Source: Capsaspora owczarzaki ATCC 30864 (lineage: Eukaryota; Opisthokonta; Filasterea). From it: a stretch of DNA of 64,000 nucleotides. This document shows, in pieces, positions 33,428 through 45,316 of the stretch. Each line of letters starts with the position of its first letter. The stretch's first letter is position 1. The DNA lies in assembly GCF_000151315.2 (NCBI RefSeq), contig NW_011887292.1, forward strand, positions 1,618,747-1,682,746, read 5' to 3'. The translations under genes were made by a program, and so were the position numbers. The notes below the pieces were generated by a model. That model did no database searches, was not told the DNA's origin, and saw only the letters and a program-made list of their open reading frames with translations.

Positions 33428-36400
33428 ATGTTCACGGCTCGGTGCATACGTCGCGCGTTACTCCTCGCTGCTGTGGTGCTGACTGCGGGCCGGCTGATCG
33501 TCATGCCAGCTGCAGCCACTGTTTTGACGTTTCGCCCGCCAGCAGTCCCCGTCCTCGCCAACAATCCGTACTTTTCCATGTGGTCGGCAGCAGACTCTCC
33601 CGGAAGGTCGTGGCTGACTCACGCGTAAGTTTGGTTGTGTTTGTGCGCGCCGCGGTCGTGTGTGCGGGTTTCGCTGCGCAAGTGCAAAAAAGTCGGCTGA
33701 TTGTGGTGGTTTTTTTTTTTTTTTTGGTTTTTTTTTTTTTTTTGGTTTGTTTGATTGTTTTTGAGCTTTTGGAAGACGGAGGGAGTCGACAGTGTCCACT
33801 GTGCCCTGTGGTACCGTTGGGGTTGAGCGCGAAAGATGCTTGTATTGAGGTGGTGGTCGGTGGTTGAAGAGACGCGTTGAATACAAAATGAGCGCACATT
33901 TTTACAGCCAAACAACAACAACAACAACAACAACAAGAACAACAACAAGAACAAACATGCTGTTGATTCAATGAATGCGCAAGCCTTCGTCGTCGGCTTC
34001 GCTCTTCGTATGACGGCTCACAGCCAGGTTTGCATTTGCGTGAAAAAAAAAACCAACAAAGAAACGATGGAATTCAAGCCATTGCCGGATATGCCAAGGT
34101 CGATGGTGCAAATTTCCGCTTCATGGGACAGCCGTATCAAGGGGGTTCGCAACTGGCGACAAATCCCATCTCTGTGCAGGTATGTTTTCGGAAGATGTCG
34201 ACTTTTGAAGCAGAGATGGTCAAGTGGAGCCACACACACACACACACCATTTGCCATGTGTATGTTGCAGGTTTTACCCCTGAGCACGATCTACACGTAC
34301 ACGCTCGGAGCCGTTCGGATGCTGTTGACATATTCCACCCCAGCACTACTCGACGATGACGCGCTGATGTCTGCTCCAGTGACTTATTGCACATTTGAGC
34401 TGTCGTCGATGGACGGCGCACCGCACACGGTTGATTTGTATATCGATCACTCGGCTGAGGTTGTGGTCACCTATGCGTCGAATACCTCGGTGACTTGGGA
34501 CGACTTGTCGACATCCGCCAGCACAATTCTTCGTATGGGCGCAAGTGTACAATCCGGTGAGACTCGTGCAAATGAGGGTGCTTCAATGAGGATTGTGATT
34601 GCGCTCATTAGATTTGCCCTCACAGTTTTCAGTTCAACGGACGACCGCATTAACTGGGGCTACTTTTACTTGTCGGCCCCTAAGGAGGCCGCGCTCGTAG
34701 GCACTGTCAATACCGACACCAATTCCAGAGATGCGTTCGTTGACGGCAACCCAGCACCAATTTTCGATACGAACAAGCCTCGCTTGGGCAGTGATAACTG
34801 GCCCGTGCCGTCCTTGAGGTGGACTGGCCTGGCTGTGAGTCCCACGGCAAATGTCACTCGATTTGTGACTCATGCCTACGACAATGTCAACACGATGAAC
34901 TTTTTCTCCAAGGTTCTCCCTCCGCTCTGGTCGACAAAGATTGGCACGATCCTGACGGTGATTGCACAGATGCACACCAACTATGCCACCTACATGAGTG
35001 CCATCAACGCCCGCAACACTGCCCTTGTGACTCTGTTCGACAAGCGCGGCTCCAACTCTTACACCACCTTGCTGTCGCTCGTCTATCGCCAAGTCACTGC
35101 ATCGACCGAGCATGCGATCGACACGACCACACAACAGCATTACGTCTTTATGAAAACGTTCGCCACCAGCTCGACCAATGGTCCGGTCAACGGGCAGGTC
35201 AACGCGGTGACCACCATGTTCTTTGCCTCTCCGTTCTACTTGCTGCTGAATCCCTCGCTTGTGCCAAAGATGCTGCTTCCTGTGCTCAAGTACGCCAACA
35301 GCGAGACCTCGTTCCCGTACACGCGTAGCTGGGTAAGTGTTGCTGTTGCAGCTGCAGTTGTAGTTTGTGTTTCTTGCAGCAGCTTTGCTCAGCTTGGCAT
35401 GTATGGTTGGTTGCACGATATTCTGCAGGCTCCTTCGCATCTTGGCCAGTGGCCGCTCTGCACTACCGCGGTTCCCACAACCTACGACATGCCAGTCGAG
35501 CACACGGCCAACATGCTGATCATGATCACGGCTGCCGCCCAGCGTGGTGCTCCGCTGACCTATCTGCAACCGTACTGGCCGCTCCTGACCACCTGGGCAA
35601 ACTACTTGGTCGCCAGCCTGCCTTTCCCAACGAGCCAGCTCTTTGTGGACTCGTATGGAACAGCGTCTGCGAACAACGTCAACCTTGCCATGAAGGGTGC
35701 GATTGGAGTTGGCGCGTACAGTCTGCTGCTCAGCCTGACTGGCAACACCACTGCTGCGGCACAATACATGAACTCGGCCACAAGCTTTGCCAGCCAGATT
35801 CTGGCGCAGTCCTTTTCGACGGACCATTATCTGCGCGAGAAAGGCGCGGTGAGTTTCTCCTCGTTTTTGCGTTTTCGAGCTGAATGGGGATTCTGTCGTT
35901 GTGCTCACTGACGAAGGGGGTTGGTTGCATTGCCATTGCCAGGCTTCAACCACCTGGTCTCTCAAGTACAATCTGCTGTTCGACCGCGTGCTCAAGCTCG
36001 GACTGTTTGCGGATGCCGTCATGACGACGGAACAGACCTTCTACACGCCCAAAATGGGCGCGTATGGTTTGCCGGTTGACAGCACAACCAGCGCCAACGG
36101 TCGTGTTGGCGAGCAGGGCTTTGTTGCGGCAACTGGCACAACTGCTCAGTTTACATCCATTTTTGACAAGCTCTTCCTCTATGCCAACACCACCGCGAGT
36201 CGTCTACCGCTGGGTGGTAAGTAGTTTGCCACGAAAAGGGGGGGGGGTGTGCCTGCGGTTTGTATATTCACTCACTGCGACTGCAATTTTGGCCCTCAGA
36301 TTACTATGTTGTTGGATCAGGCGCCAATGTGGACTTCCGAGCAGGCGCCTTTGTCGGTGGCCTCTACGCTCGCGAGCTTCTCGAGGATGTTCGGGCAGTG

Positions 36401-37195
36401 GCCTCGACCTCTTCGATTTCTGCTCGCGCAGCCTCGACTGTGTCTGCTGCAACGGCTTCGTCGGCGTCGCTTGCATCGTTTTCCTCGGCTTCCATTGCTT
36501 CTGCATCGTCAGCTTCTCTCGGTTCTGCCAGCTCGGCCTCGATTGCGTCGGCGTCGAGTGAATCTGCATCAATCGCGACACTGGCTTGGTTGACCTCTGC
36601 GGCATCAGCGGCTTCTGCCAATGCTGCGGGTGGTGATGATGGCAACGCTGCTCCCGCCATCATCGGTGCTGTTGTGGGAGCCCTCTGCCTTCTTCTCATT
36701 ATCCTGGTCGTTGTGCTACTCCGCCGCCGCCGTGCCAGGAAGACACGTGAAATTGTGGCTGATCGGGATAGCGCATGTGAACTTTACCAAATTCCGACCG
36801 AGGTGAAAAATATCCTCGCTAGTTCGCACTACGACACACTGGCCAAGCCAAGAGGCAGCGCGGATCTGCAAAGCGGCAACACGGAAGACGGCGAGGCCAA
36901 GCTCGCAACAACCTCCGAGTATGAGCTGCCGGCACGCGCTACCCATTACTCGGCCATCGTGGGCGGCTCTTCTTCAACCAGTGAGGCAACCTACGCGTCG
37001 CCTAGTGTGTCCTCGTATGCTGCGTTGAATCACGAACCCAGCGCGGGCGGTGATGAGGGTGCTTATTCCGTTCTGCAGCAAGACCTAACGATTGCTCCCA
37101 AAGAAGCTGGATACGCGCGCCCCGAGCGAGAGCGTGCATCGTCCCAATCCTCAGGCACGGGCGACAACGATTATGCTGCTCTCAGCCACCAGTAA
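33428..37195 (+). CDS. GtaA-type membrane-anchored ectoenzyme with multi-tyrosine tail (copy B)
   Basis: Tandem paralogue of the upstream gene, with seven exons (33428-33624, 34062-34179, 34271-34556, 34626-35332, 35429-35848, 35943-36216, 36300-37195), 2898 nt and 965 residues. Exons 2-6 have exactly the same lengths as in copy A. The signal peptide is LLLAAVVLTAGRLIVMPAAA. The first ~480 residues differ clearly from copy A, while exons 4 (rear part) to 7 (front part) are nearly identical. The Ala/Ser stalk is short (~75 residues). The membrane helix is AIIGAVVGALCLLLIILVVVL, followed by RRRR and a 157-residue tail. The nine tail tyrosines are Y830QIP, Y845DTL, Y875ELP, Y884SAI, Y899ASP, Y907AAL, Y923SVL, Y939ARP and Y959AAL: five YxxL/I and four YxxP. 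An in-frame ATG at 33377 exists; I chose 33428 because it begins the signal peptide. Confidence 0.85.
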
Positions 37196-38050
<855 letters not shown>

Positions 38051-40496
38051 TCATACTTCCACGCGTGCCTCAGCGAGTAGTTCCGACGACGGCGGAATCG
38101 GCTCGTACAAATCGCCAAACGTATGCTGGGCGTCATCATACAGAAACCGGCGCAACGGCTGCGGCGCGCGGAAGAGCGCCCGGCGAGCACTATTCAACAG
38201 CGACATCTTGGGGGGAGTGACTGCCAAAAAAAAACGAAAATAGCAAAGCAGCCCTCGTTGTCAGCAAGCAAACAGCACAACCGCCCAAAGCCATGTCAAC
38301 CAGCGGCATGCTCACTCATCAGCACTCACGCATGGCAATCCAGACTTGCGCCTCATCCTCCATCAGTATTTCCGTCGCTGAGTTTTCGGGTACTCCGCGC
38401 TGCAGCGAGGTTGGACCGACCGCAGAGCGCAACCGAGCAAGTAATTCTTCTCGGCTATAGTTGACTGGAATGCCAAGTAGCCGCAAAAGGAGAACACAAC
38501 TGGCCGAACGTAACTCGCAAGCTGTTTCGAGCAAACACAACTCGCTCACAAGCGCAGCCGCATCGTGCTCCAGTCGCGACAAGGCGTAAATAAGCAGCTC
38601 GACGTTTTGGCAGACAAACTGATCGGGGCGCTCAGGCCGAACAGACGCACAAAGCAACAGAAGCCAGGGTGCGCCATTGCCGTGGTCAATGAGCATGCGA
38701 ATGGCCGCAGCGTCCTCGCTGCGGGCGACGAAAGCCGCAGCGAACTGCGCACCTCGGTAAATGCTCTTCTCGGTGTCCGAGAGTCCAGCAAGGTCGTACG
38801 ATTTGCGGTTGGCGAACAAGTCAAACTCGGTTCCGTCGGCAGCGGGAAGGGCGCTGGGCAGTGGCAGCCCGTACTCGACAACCGCGAGTATGAAACGAGT
38901 TGTTTCACCCGACGAGATTGGCCTGGATGCCTCGGGCAGTCGCCGGGGAATTAACTCGGGCCACAGATGCATATCAAGCTCGGATATGGGGATGGATTGC
39001 AGCAGCAGTCGGAAGACCTCCAGATCGCGTGCGAGGAGAGCGTGTTGCAGTGCAGCTCGTGCTCCTCTCCGCGCCCCGTATGACAGCAGCAGCGGGACGA
39101 TGCGCGTACTCTTGGCTGCCAGGCGAGGCAGCAGATCGACGAGATGTGGTCTTGTACTTTTTCCAGAAGTCGGATTATAGTACCGAGCCGGCACCTGAGC
39201 GTCGATGGGCGCGCCGAGCTCAAGCAACGCCTGAAGGAAGTCAGCGCGTGGGATGTCGTGCTCAAGGGTGTACACAGTGAGCTCCCGGGCCGTGACGACG
39301 CCGCCAGCCGCGACAAGGAAGCGGAGCATGTCGCAGTCGAGGTTGCGAACGACCCCATCAAGAAGAAAACGGGTCGGTGTCGCCCCAAGTTCCACCATCA
39401 GCCGGGCCATGTCGACGAGGCCATACCGCACTGCGGCCCAAAGGCCGAGCTCGACGGGCATGCCGCACTCCGTCACCAGGATGCGGATCACATCAGCATG
39501 GCGCCGCAGCACCGCGAGATGCAGGAGCGTGACATGGCTTTGGCAGCGCGAAATGCAACTCGTGAGTAGCTCGCCGGTCAGCACAGAGGCGAGCGTGCGG
39601 TCAGCGTCAGTCTTGCTCCTGGGCAGATAATACCACCACCTCCTTGAGCGCTCATCGAGTGGCGTGTTATCAAAACACACTCGCTGGACGATAATGCTCA
39701 ACACTTCCGCAGCTGGGATATCGCTCTTTGACTGAAAGTTGAGGTTCGGCAGCGCCTGGCGCAGCGGAGCGCCGCTGTCAACAAGTGCCGACAGCTCGCC
39801 GAGCTTCTGTCTCAGGATGGGGATGTCACCGTGCCAGACAGCCAGGAAGAGGTGCCGGACGAGGAGGGGGCAGGTCAGCTGGTATGTCTGCCACTCGTCC
39901 CAGTCGAATCGCGGGTAGAGGCGCAAATGCGGCAGAGCGTACACATCATGCGCTTCGTTTGTGCCGTCGATCATGCCTTCGTCCAAGGGCAGACCGAGCT
40001 GGTTGAGGCATTCGACAATCTCAGCGAGCATCTGTTTCGGAGCGACATCGCGCCCCAGCTTCAAAAGTTGAGTGGGAACATCCGCAGTCTGGATGAGGTA
40101 GCGATCGAATGGTAAGCGGCCGGCGTGCCAGTAGTAGGCGAGCACGCGCAAGGCCATCAATGCCAGGTCAGCGTACGAGCGTTCGATGCCGTCGTCCCAA
40201 TTACCATGATTCTTGCTCAGGAGAAACTCTTCGGGTCTCTTGACACGAATGAGCGTGCGGCTGTGTGGATACCACGATGTGGGCGATGCTGCGAGCAGCT
40301 CGGTCGTCGGAGTGGCGAGGCTCGCGGCCACAACTGCTGGTGATGGGGTGTCGAGTTGAGGGAGCGGCTGTGTCCCTTGAGCCTGCGTCCCTTGAGCCTG
40401 CGTCCCTTGAGCCTGCGTCCCTTGAGCCGTGGTTGTGGTCGAGGAGGAGGCAGATGCGGCAGCGTTACTTGCAGTAGAAACATGAAAATGCGCCAA
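38051..40496 (-). CDS. Ankyrin-repeat-like protein, start unresolved
   Basis: Two exons: about 38330-40496 and 38051-38220, with a GTGAGT donor and a TTTGGCAG acceptor. Without that splice the frame would stop at once. About 780 residues. The central part has at least one clear ankyrin repeat (TLLHLAVLRRHADVIRILV) and several degenerate ones (GLVDMARLMVELGATP, DMLRFLVAAGG, IVPLLLSYGARRGAR, DLEVFRLLLQS). The last exon encodes LLNSARRALFRAPQPLRRFL, which faintly recalls a SOCS-box helix, but I do not claim it. The N-terminus has an AQGTQ repeat. The open frame begins after a stop without an ATG before the conserved region, so the true start may be in an upstream exon or at a later Met. Function unknown. 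The uL22m gene starts about 240 bp away, divergently. Confidence 0.62.
40375..40431. repeat. 15-bp minisatellite, about 4 copies
   Basis: Tandem copies of CCTTGAGCCTGCGTC (plus strand) encode repeated AQGTQ on the minus strand at the N-terminus of the ankyrin-like protein. The copies look identical, which suggests recent expansion. Confidence 0.9.
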
Positions 40497-40734
40497 CGCT
40501 CATTTCATGTTGTAAAGATTTCGCTGTCAGCTCTAATTGCTGAATGTCCTCTATTGAGCCTATACACCGAGATAAAACCAAAAAAAAAAAAAAAAAAAAA
40601 AAAAAAAGCGCCTTTCGAGAGGGTAATAGACCGACAAGGAAGGCACAGCACTGGGAGGCTCGAATTTTTCAAACAACCTGAAGTCCCAATCTCACTCCAT
40701 CATTCAGTCTCTTCTTTTTCCATTGCATTGACCA

Positions 40735-42316
40735 ATGTTGAGCAGCGGTGCGCTTCTGCTTCGTTCTCGCGGCGCAGCAGCCGCTCGCGTGCTCACCCAG
40801 GCCACGTCCCCGTCGACGCCCGCTCAGCAGCTCCAGACTGTGTCATCATCACACGCATCAGCAGCAGCGGCGGCAGTGCTTGCCCTGCGCATGTCAGGTA
40901 AACGAGATCTCTGGGCTTTGCCTCTTCCTCTCATCTCCCTCTCCCTCTCCCTCTCCCTCTCCCCCACTGCTCCATCGTATGCATATCCAAGGGGGAGGGG
41001 GAGTCCGTGATTTACAAAGCCCCAGTCGTTTGTTCCCCCTGCTCGTCGTTGGTGACTGTTTGACCTCTCATTCCCCATTCAACCTCGTGCTGGCCTCCAT
41101 GCTCACGTCTGCTTGGCCTGCGTTCCACTTGGACGACCCTTTCCTCATCCTCAACCAAAAAAAACACCCCCACAGCACTGCACTTCTCGTCGTCCAGTAA
41201 TCGCGCCGCCAAGGACCAACAGGCGCCAACAGAGGCGTCGGCCACCGGCAGCAGCAGCGCGGTCAAAGCGCAGGTGCCTGGTCGCCGACGATTGCCGCAG
41301 CTCCGCTACGAGCAACCGCGCCCAAAAGACACCAAGCGCGGCCAGCGCACCGCCCACAGGTACCTGTGGGACAAGGCCCTGGGAGAGCCCACATGGAAGG
41401 AAGGCATGCTTTCGCATCTTGCGCGCGTCCCGCCGTCCGTGCGCGCCGCTGAACGGCAAGCATATGAGACAGCCAGCGGTGCTCCTCCGACACCCAAGGC
41501 CACGCCACAGTCGGGCCAACCTGCCAAGCCCGAGCTGACCGACGAGCAGCGCCAGCACGAGCGATACATGAACGTTTTCCGTCCACGAATTGAGCCTCCG
41601 GCACCCGTTGCTCGTAAACCGCGTCAGGTTTGTGTTTGCTGCTGCTGCTGCTGCTGCTGCTGTTGTTGTTGTTCTCTTTGGTGGTGCGTGGTTGATCATG
41701 CTGTGCAGTGCGGTGATCAACCTTTCCCTCACTATTGACCGCTTCCCTTCTCCTCTTCTTCCCCCCCCCCGGTGCAGTTCAATGGCATTCTGCGCTCGAT
41801 CGCAATGGGCTACCGCAAAGTCAACCTCGTTGCTCGCCTGATTAGCAATCTGCCATTGGCGGATGCCATCCTTCAGCTTCAATTCAGCCCAAAGCGCGCC
41901 GCAAAGCTCCTCTTGCCCAAGATTCGGGAAGTTGCCGTCCGCGCAGCCTTGCAGAACGTTCGGATTGAGAACTTGTTTGTCTGTAAGTGTGCCTCAAATT
42001 TGGCGACCTGGTCATTGTTTGGAATAGGGCCGTTTCTCGGGCGCTGATTTGTTTTTTCTTCGTGCTTCTCCTTTTTCTTCGTGCCTCTTCAGCGCGCTCG
42101 ATAGTCGGCAGGGCCACCCCACTGAAGCGAGTCATTCCACATGCTCGAGGCCGCGCCGGCTCCGCTCGCAAATACCGCAGCCATTACATGTTCACTCTTG
42201 AGGTTGGGTCACCTCGCCCACCAAGGCGACAAACCATTTTCGAGCGTCGTATCTACCGGACCTCGCGTGTCCACTTTGCCCCCGCCAAGAAGATTGTTTC
42301 TGGCCTTTCGAGTTAA
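40735..42316 (+). CDS. MRPL22: Mitochondrial large-subunit ribosomal protein uL22m
   Basis: Four exons (40735-40897, 41176-41627, 41778-41982, 42093-42316) give 1044 nt and 347 residues. The N-terminus (LLLRSRGAAAARVLT) is a mitochondrial-type presequence. A long charged, Pro-rich region follows. The uL22 domain fills the last ~150 residues: GYRKVNLVARLISNLPLADA, LQFSPKRAAKLLLPKIREV, ALQNVRIENLFV, then GRATPLKRVIPHARGRAGSA and YRSHYMFTLEV. The HARGRA motif is the loop that lines the peptide exit tunnel in L22 proteins. The N-terminal region makes it longer than human MRPL22 (206 residues). It is convergent with the dioxygenase gene, 277 bp apart. Confidence 0.9.
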
Positions 42317-42593
42317 TTGAAAACAAACAAAAAAAAACAATCCTGGACTGTCGCGCGGTTTCGGGGGGTTTTGTTTGTTTTGCTACCAGAGATTTCTTGG
42401 TGGTGTTGTTCGATTGGTGATTTCTTTTTCTCACCTTTGCACATTCGATCGTGGCAGGCAATGGAAGCCTTTGTCATCAAAAGAAATGTTCATATTGACT
42501 ATATCTGGGTCATCATGTGGAAAGGCAAAAACAAAAGGCAACAACAACATGTATCAAACAGCACACGACAGTGTCAAAAACAAAAGCAACCGA

Positions 42594-44215
42594 CTAATGC
42601 GAGGCATGCTTGGCCATCAACTGACGCATTCGTGAAGCAAAGTCATCCCGATCAATGTAGCAGCCTTGCAAGTGCCTCACGCCACTGGAGGGATCGAAGG
42701 AAGTGCGGCCGTGCAACACGCGGCGGTTGTTGAAGGCAACAACGTCGCCTGCGCGCATGTCCAAGCGCCACTCGCTGGCGCGCTCGCGCATCTTTTCGTT
42801 GATTTGGCGGAAGGCCGAGTAGAAGGGCACAATGGCGTCCGGGTGGGAAATCAAGGGCTGCATGGTGCGGTTGTTGACGTGGACCTCGTACACCTCTTGG
42901 TTGCGATCTGCGCAAAAGATCGGGACGTGGTTAATGTACGAGTGGTCGCCGTTCTTGATGCCAAACCCGACGTCGATGGACGAGAGCACCTGGAAGGCGG
43001 TCGGGTCGGTCTTGCGGAGCCATTCGGCAATCCAGAATCCGTCCACAAAGACACTCTCGCCACCGGTCGCGTCGGCGCGAATGCAGTGCAGAATCTGGAT
43101 GCCAGGAGACTTTTCCATATAGTTCATGTCCGAGTGATGCTTGAGCTCCACGCCAGTGTAGGCCAAATGCGCGCCGGGGCGCGGCTCGTTGAGCACATCG
43201 AAGAGCAAGCCATAACTGGTCTCCTTGATGTGCGCAATGCGACGGCCCATCGCAAGCACCTGCTCCTTCTCGGCCGGCGAGCCACGCACAACGGCAACAC
43301 CGTAGCGCTCGAGCATCTTGAGCCACTTGAGCACGCCCTTGTCGTCGGTCGCAAGCTCGCTGTATTCCATGATGGGCAGCTGGCTTTCAATAATGTTCTG
43401 GTCCCACAGCGTCATGTTTTCCTTGCGCGTCGAGTTGGTCGGGGGTCGGGTCTCGTACAGCGAGTACATGTTTTGGCGCAAAAAGGCGGCGTCGTACGTC
43501 GATTTGTGGCCGTCGTTGTTCCAGACAATGTCGACATTGCCATCCGCGTTCACACGCAGCGACGCAGGTTCAATGTTGATTGGGAGAGAGGGAGTGTCTA
43601 GCACCTTTTGGTGCGTGACTGGATGCCGGCAAGCCGGGCAATGGCAGTTGTCGCGAAGCTGTCATCAGAGGCAAGTCACAATCATAGACATTCGATTCAA
43701 GTGAGCGGACCGATGGAGGTGGTGGGGAGATTGTGCATCAGCAGAGGGGTCTCGAAGAATATGAACAGATCAAACGAAAGAAAAGAAAGCAAAAAACAAA
43801 AACGCTGGGTCACTGTGACCAAAATGGGTCGCACAGTGTTGTCGCTTACCCAGATGTAGTGGAATTCAGCAGCCTTGCCGTCGGCCCAGGCGCACTTGAG
43901 GGACTGCGAGCCCATGGGAATGACTTGGCGGACACCGGTGGCAGCAGCGTGCTTGGGGGTGGAGGAAGAAGCCTCAGTGGCGAATTGCGCATGGTCGGAA
44001 ACCGCCGCCGTCGCTGATGACCCACGAGCCGTCGCCGCCGTGGAGAGACGAGCGACCTGCTGTGTGGCAGCACGCAGCGCGGCAATGGAAGGAGTTGCGC
44101 CAGTAGCAACAGCAGCAGCAGCAGAAGAAGCAGCAGCACTGGTCGAAGCAGACCTGGCAGGTGCGAGAATTCGAGCGGTCGAGCGAACCGCACACGAAAC
44201 CGAGCGAGCGAACAT
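42594..44215 (-). CDS. Trimethyllysine/gamma-butyrobetaine dioxygenase, TMLHE-like
   Basis: Fe(II)/2-oxoglutarate dioxygenase of carnitine biosynthesis. Two exons (43850-44215, 42594-43658) encode 476 residues. The first ~80 residues are a mitochondrial presequence (MFARSVSCAVRSTARIL). The N-terminal zinc domain is intact: YIW-LRDNCHCPACRHP gives C127, C129, C132 and H134. The double-stranded beta-helix has the iron triad H297-x-D299 (in HHSDMNYME) and H438 (RRVLHGRTSF), plus the 2-oxoglutarate arginine R450 (GVRHLQGCYID). THQKVLDT, IKETSYGLLF, IQILHCI and GCYIDRDDF resemble trimethyllysine dioxygenase (TMLHE: THQRSLDT, IRETIYG, GCYLTRDD) more than BBOX1, and the presequence fits the mitochondrial TMLHE. 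BBOX1 remains possible. An ALDH9 gene starts 1101 bp upstream, head to head. Confidence 0.87.
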
Positions 44216-45316
44216 TTTTGGACGTAAGAGTAGTTGGGGCTTGTAGAGTAGCTTGGGGATGTTCAACGCACAACACAACACGCGCAAACTTGTTGACTTT
44301 TGGTAAGTGTTGAGCAAGTGTGAAAAGAGAGAGTGAGAGAACGAAAAACCAAAAACCAAAAAAACAAGGACTGAAGAGGTGAGCGAAACGGGAACGGAAG
44401 CAGCTGAAATAGGCGAGCGAACCAACCCCACACAGATGGCCCGCAGCTGTCAGGGCGAATGTCAGCACGCAATCAGGACACACATACGCATTCACACTCA
44501 CATTCGCACACTCGGACACGAAAAGCGGCGTCTTGTTCTATAGGACAGGGCGAGAGAGAGGTGGGGGATGGAGAGGTGTTGTTGAGGAGGCGGAGGTAAA
44601 AAGAGAACGGAAACCCCTGAAATTGGGCTTCGCAACGAGACGAACTCGACGAGCGGAACAAGGTTGCGTAGACGCGGCATTTTGATACGATCGCATACGA
44701 CATACCAACGCAAACAGAACGCAAGGCAGCACCTTGAGCGTTCAGGTTTGGTGCTACGCAATTGGTACTGCGGCAGAACAGAACTGAACGCTCATCGCTT
44801 CCTCGCTTCCCCCTCTCTTTGTCCTTCCGTCGGCCGTGCTTGCCTACCATGGGTTGTGTTTTTTGTTTCTTGATCTGTCCTGTTTCAAAGAGCAAAAGCC
44901 GGGGGGGTCGATTTTTGTGTCTCACGTTGCGTTTTCCAAACAACGGCAGCAGGTTGACATTACGCCGCATGGGTCGGAACAGCTGTTGTCAGAGAGGGTC
45001 ACGTTTTTGCGCTCACACACACACGCACACACACACTTCCTGATCTCCGCTTCAGCATCTTCATCATCATCGTCATCATCGTCATCATCGTCACCATCAA
45101 CTCTTCGGTGTTTAGTTGTTGTTATTACACTTGCCGAACCCACACGAGTGCGAATTGGAAAAAACCGCCAAACTCACTCCTTCTGTTGTTCGTCATCATC
45201 ACCGGACTGTTGTTCGCCTGTTTTTGTTTGTTTTTTTTTCTTTGTTGCTCCATCACTCAAACCTCGTTCAACTGACAAACAGCAGCAGAGCAACTACTCT
45301 ACTCACCTGAAAACGC
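44216..45316. promoter_or_regulatory. Divergent region between the two carnitine-pathway genes
   Basis: 1101 bp between divergent starts. It shows GAGA-rich stretches, (CA)n at about 45016-45034 and a (CAT)n-like run at about 45056-45095. No extra exon was found that would extend either protein. A shared promoter is inferred from orientation only. Confidence 0.5.

Noticed and set aside
38051-39000. SOCS box at the C-terminus of the ankyrin-like protein
   Set aside because: Only a loose helical resemblance in the last exon; key elongin-binding residues could not be verified.
42666-43601. A 311-residue plus-strand open frame
   Set aside because: Antisense of the dioxygenase gene, whose active-site residues are all on the minus strand.
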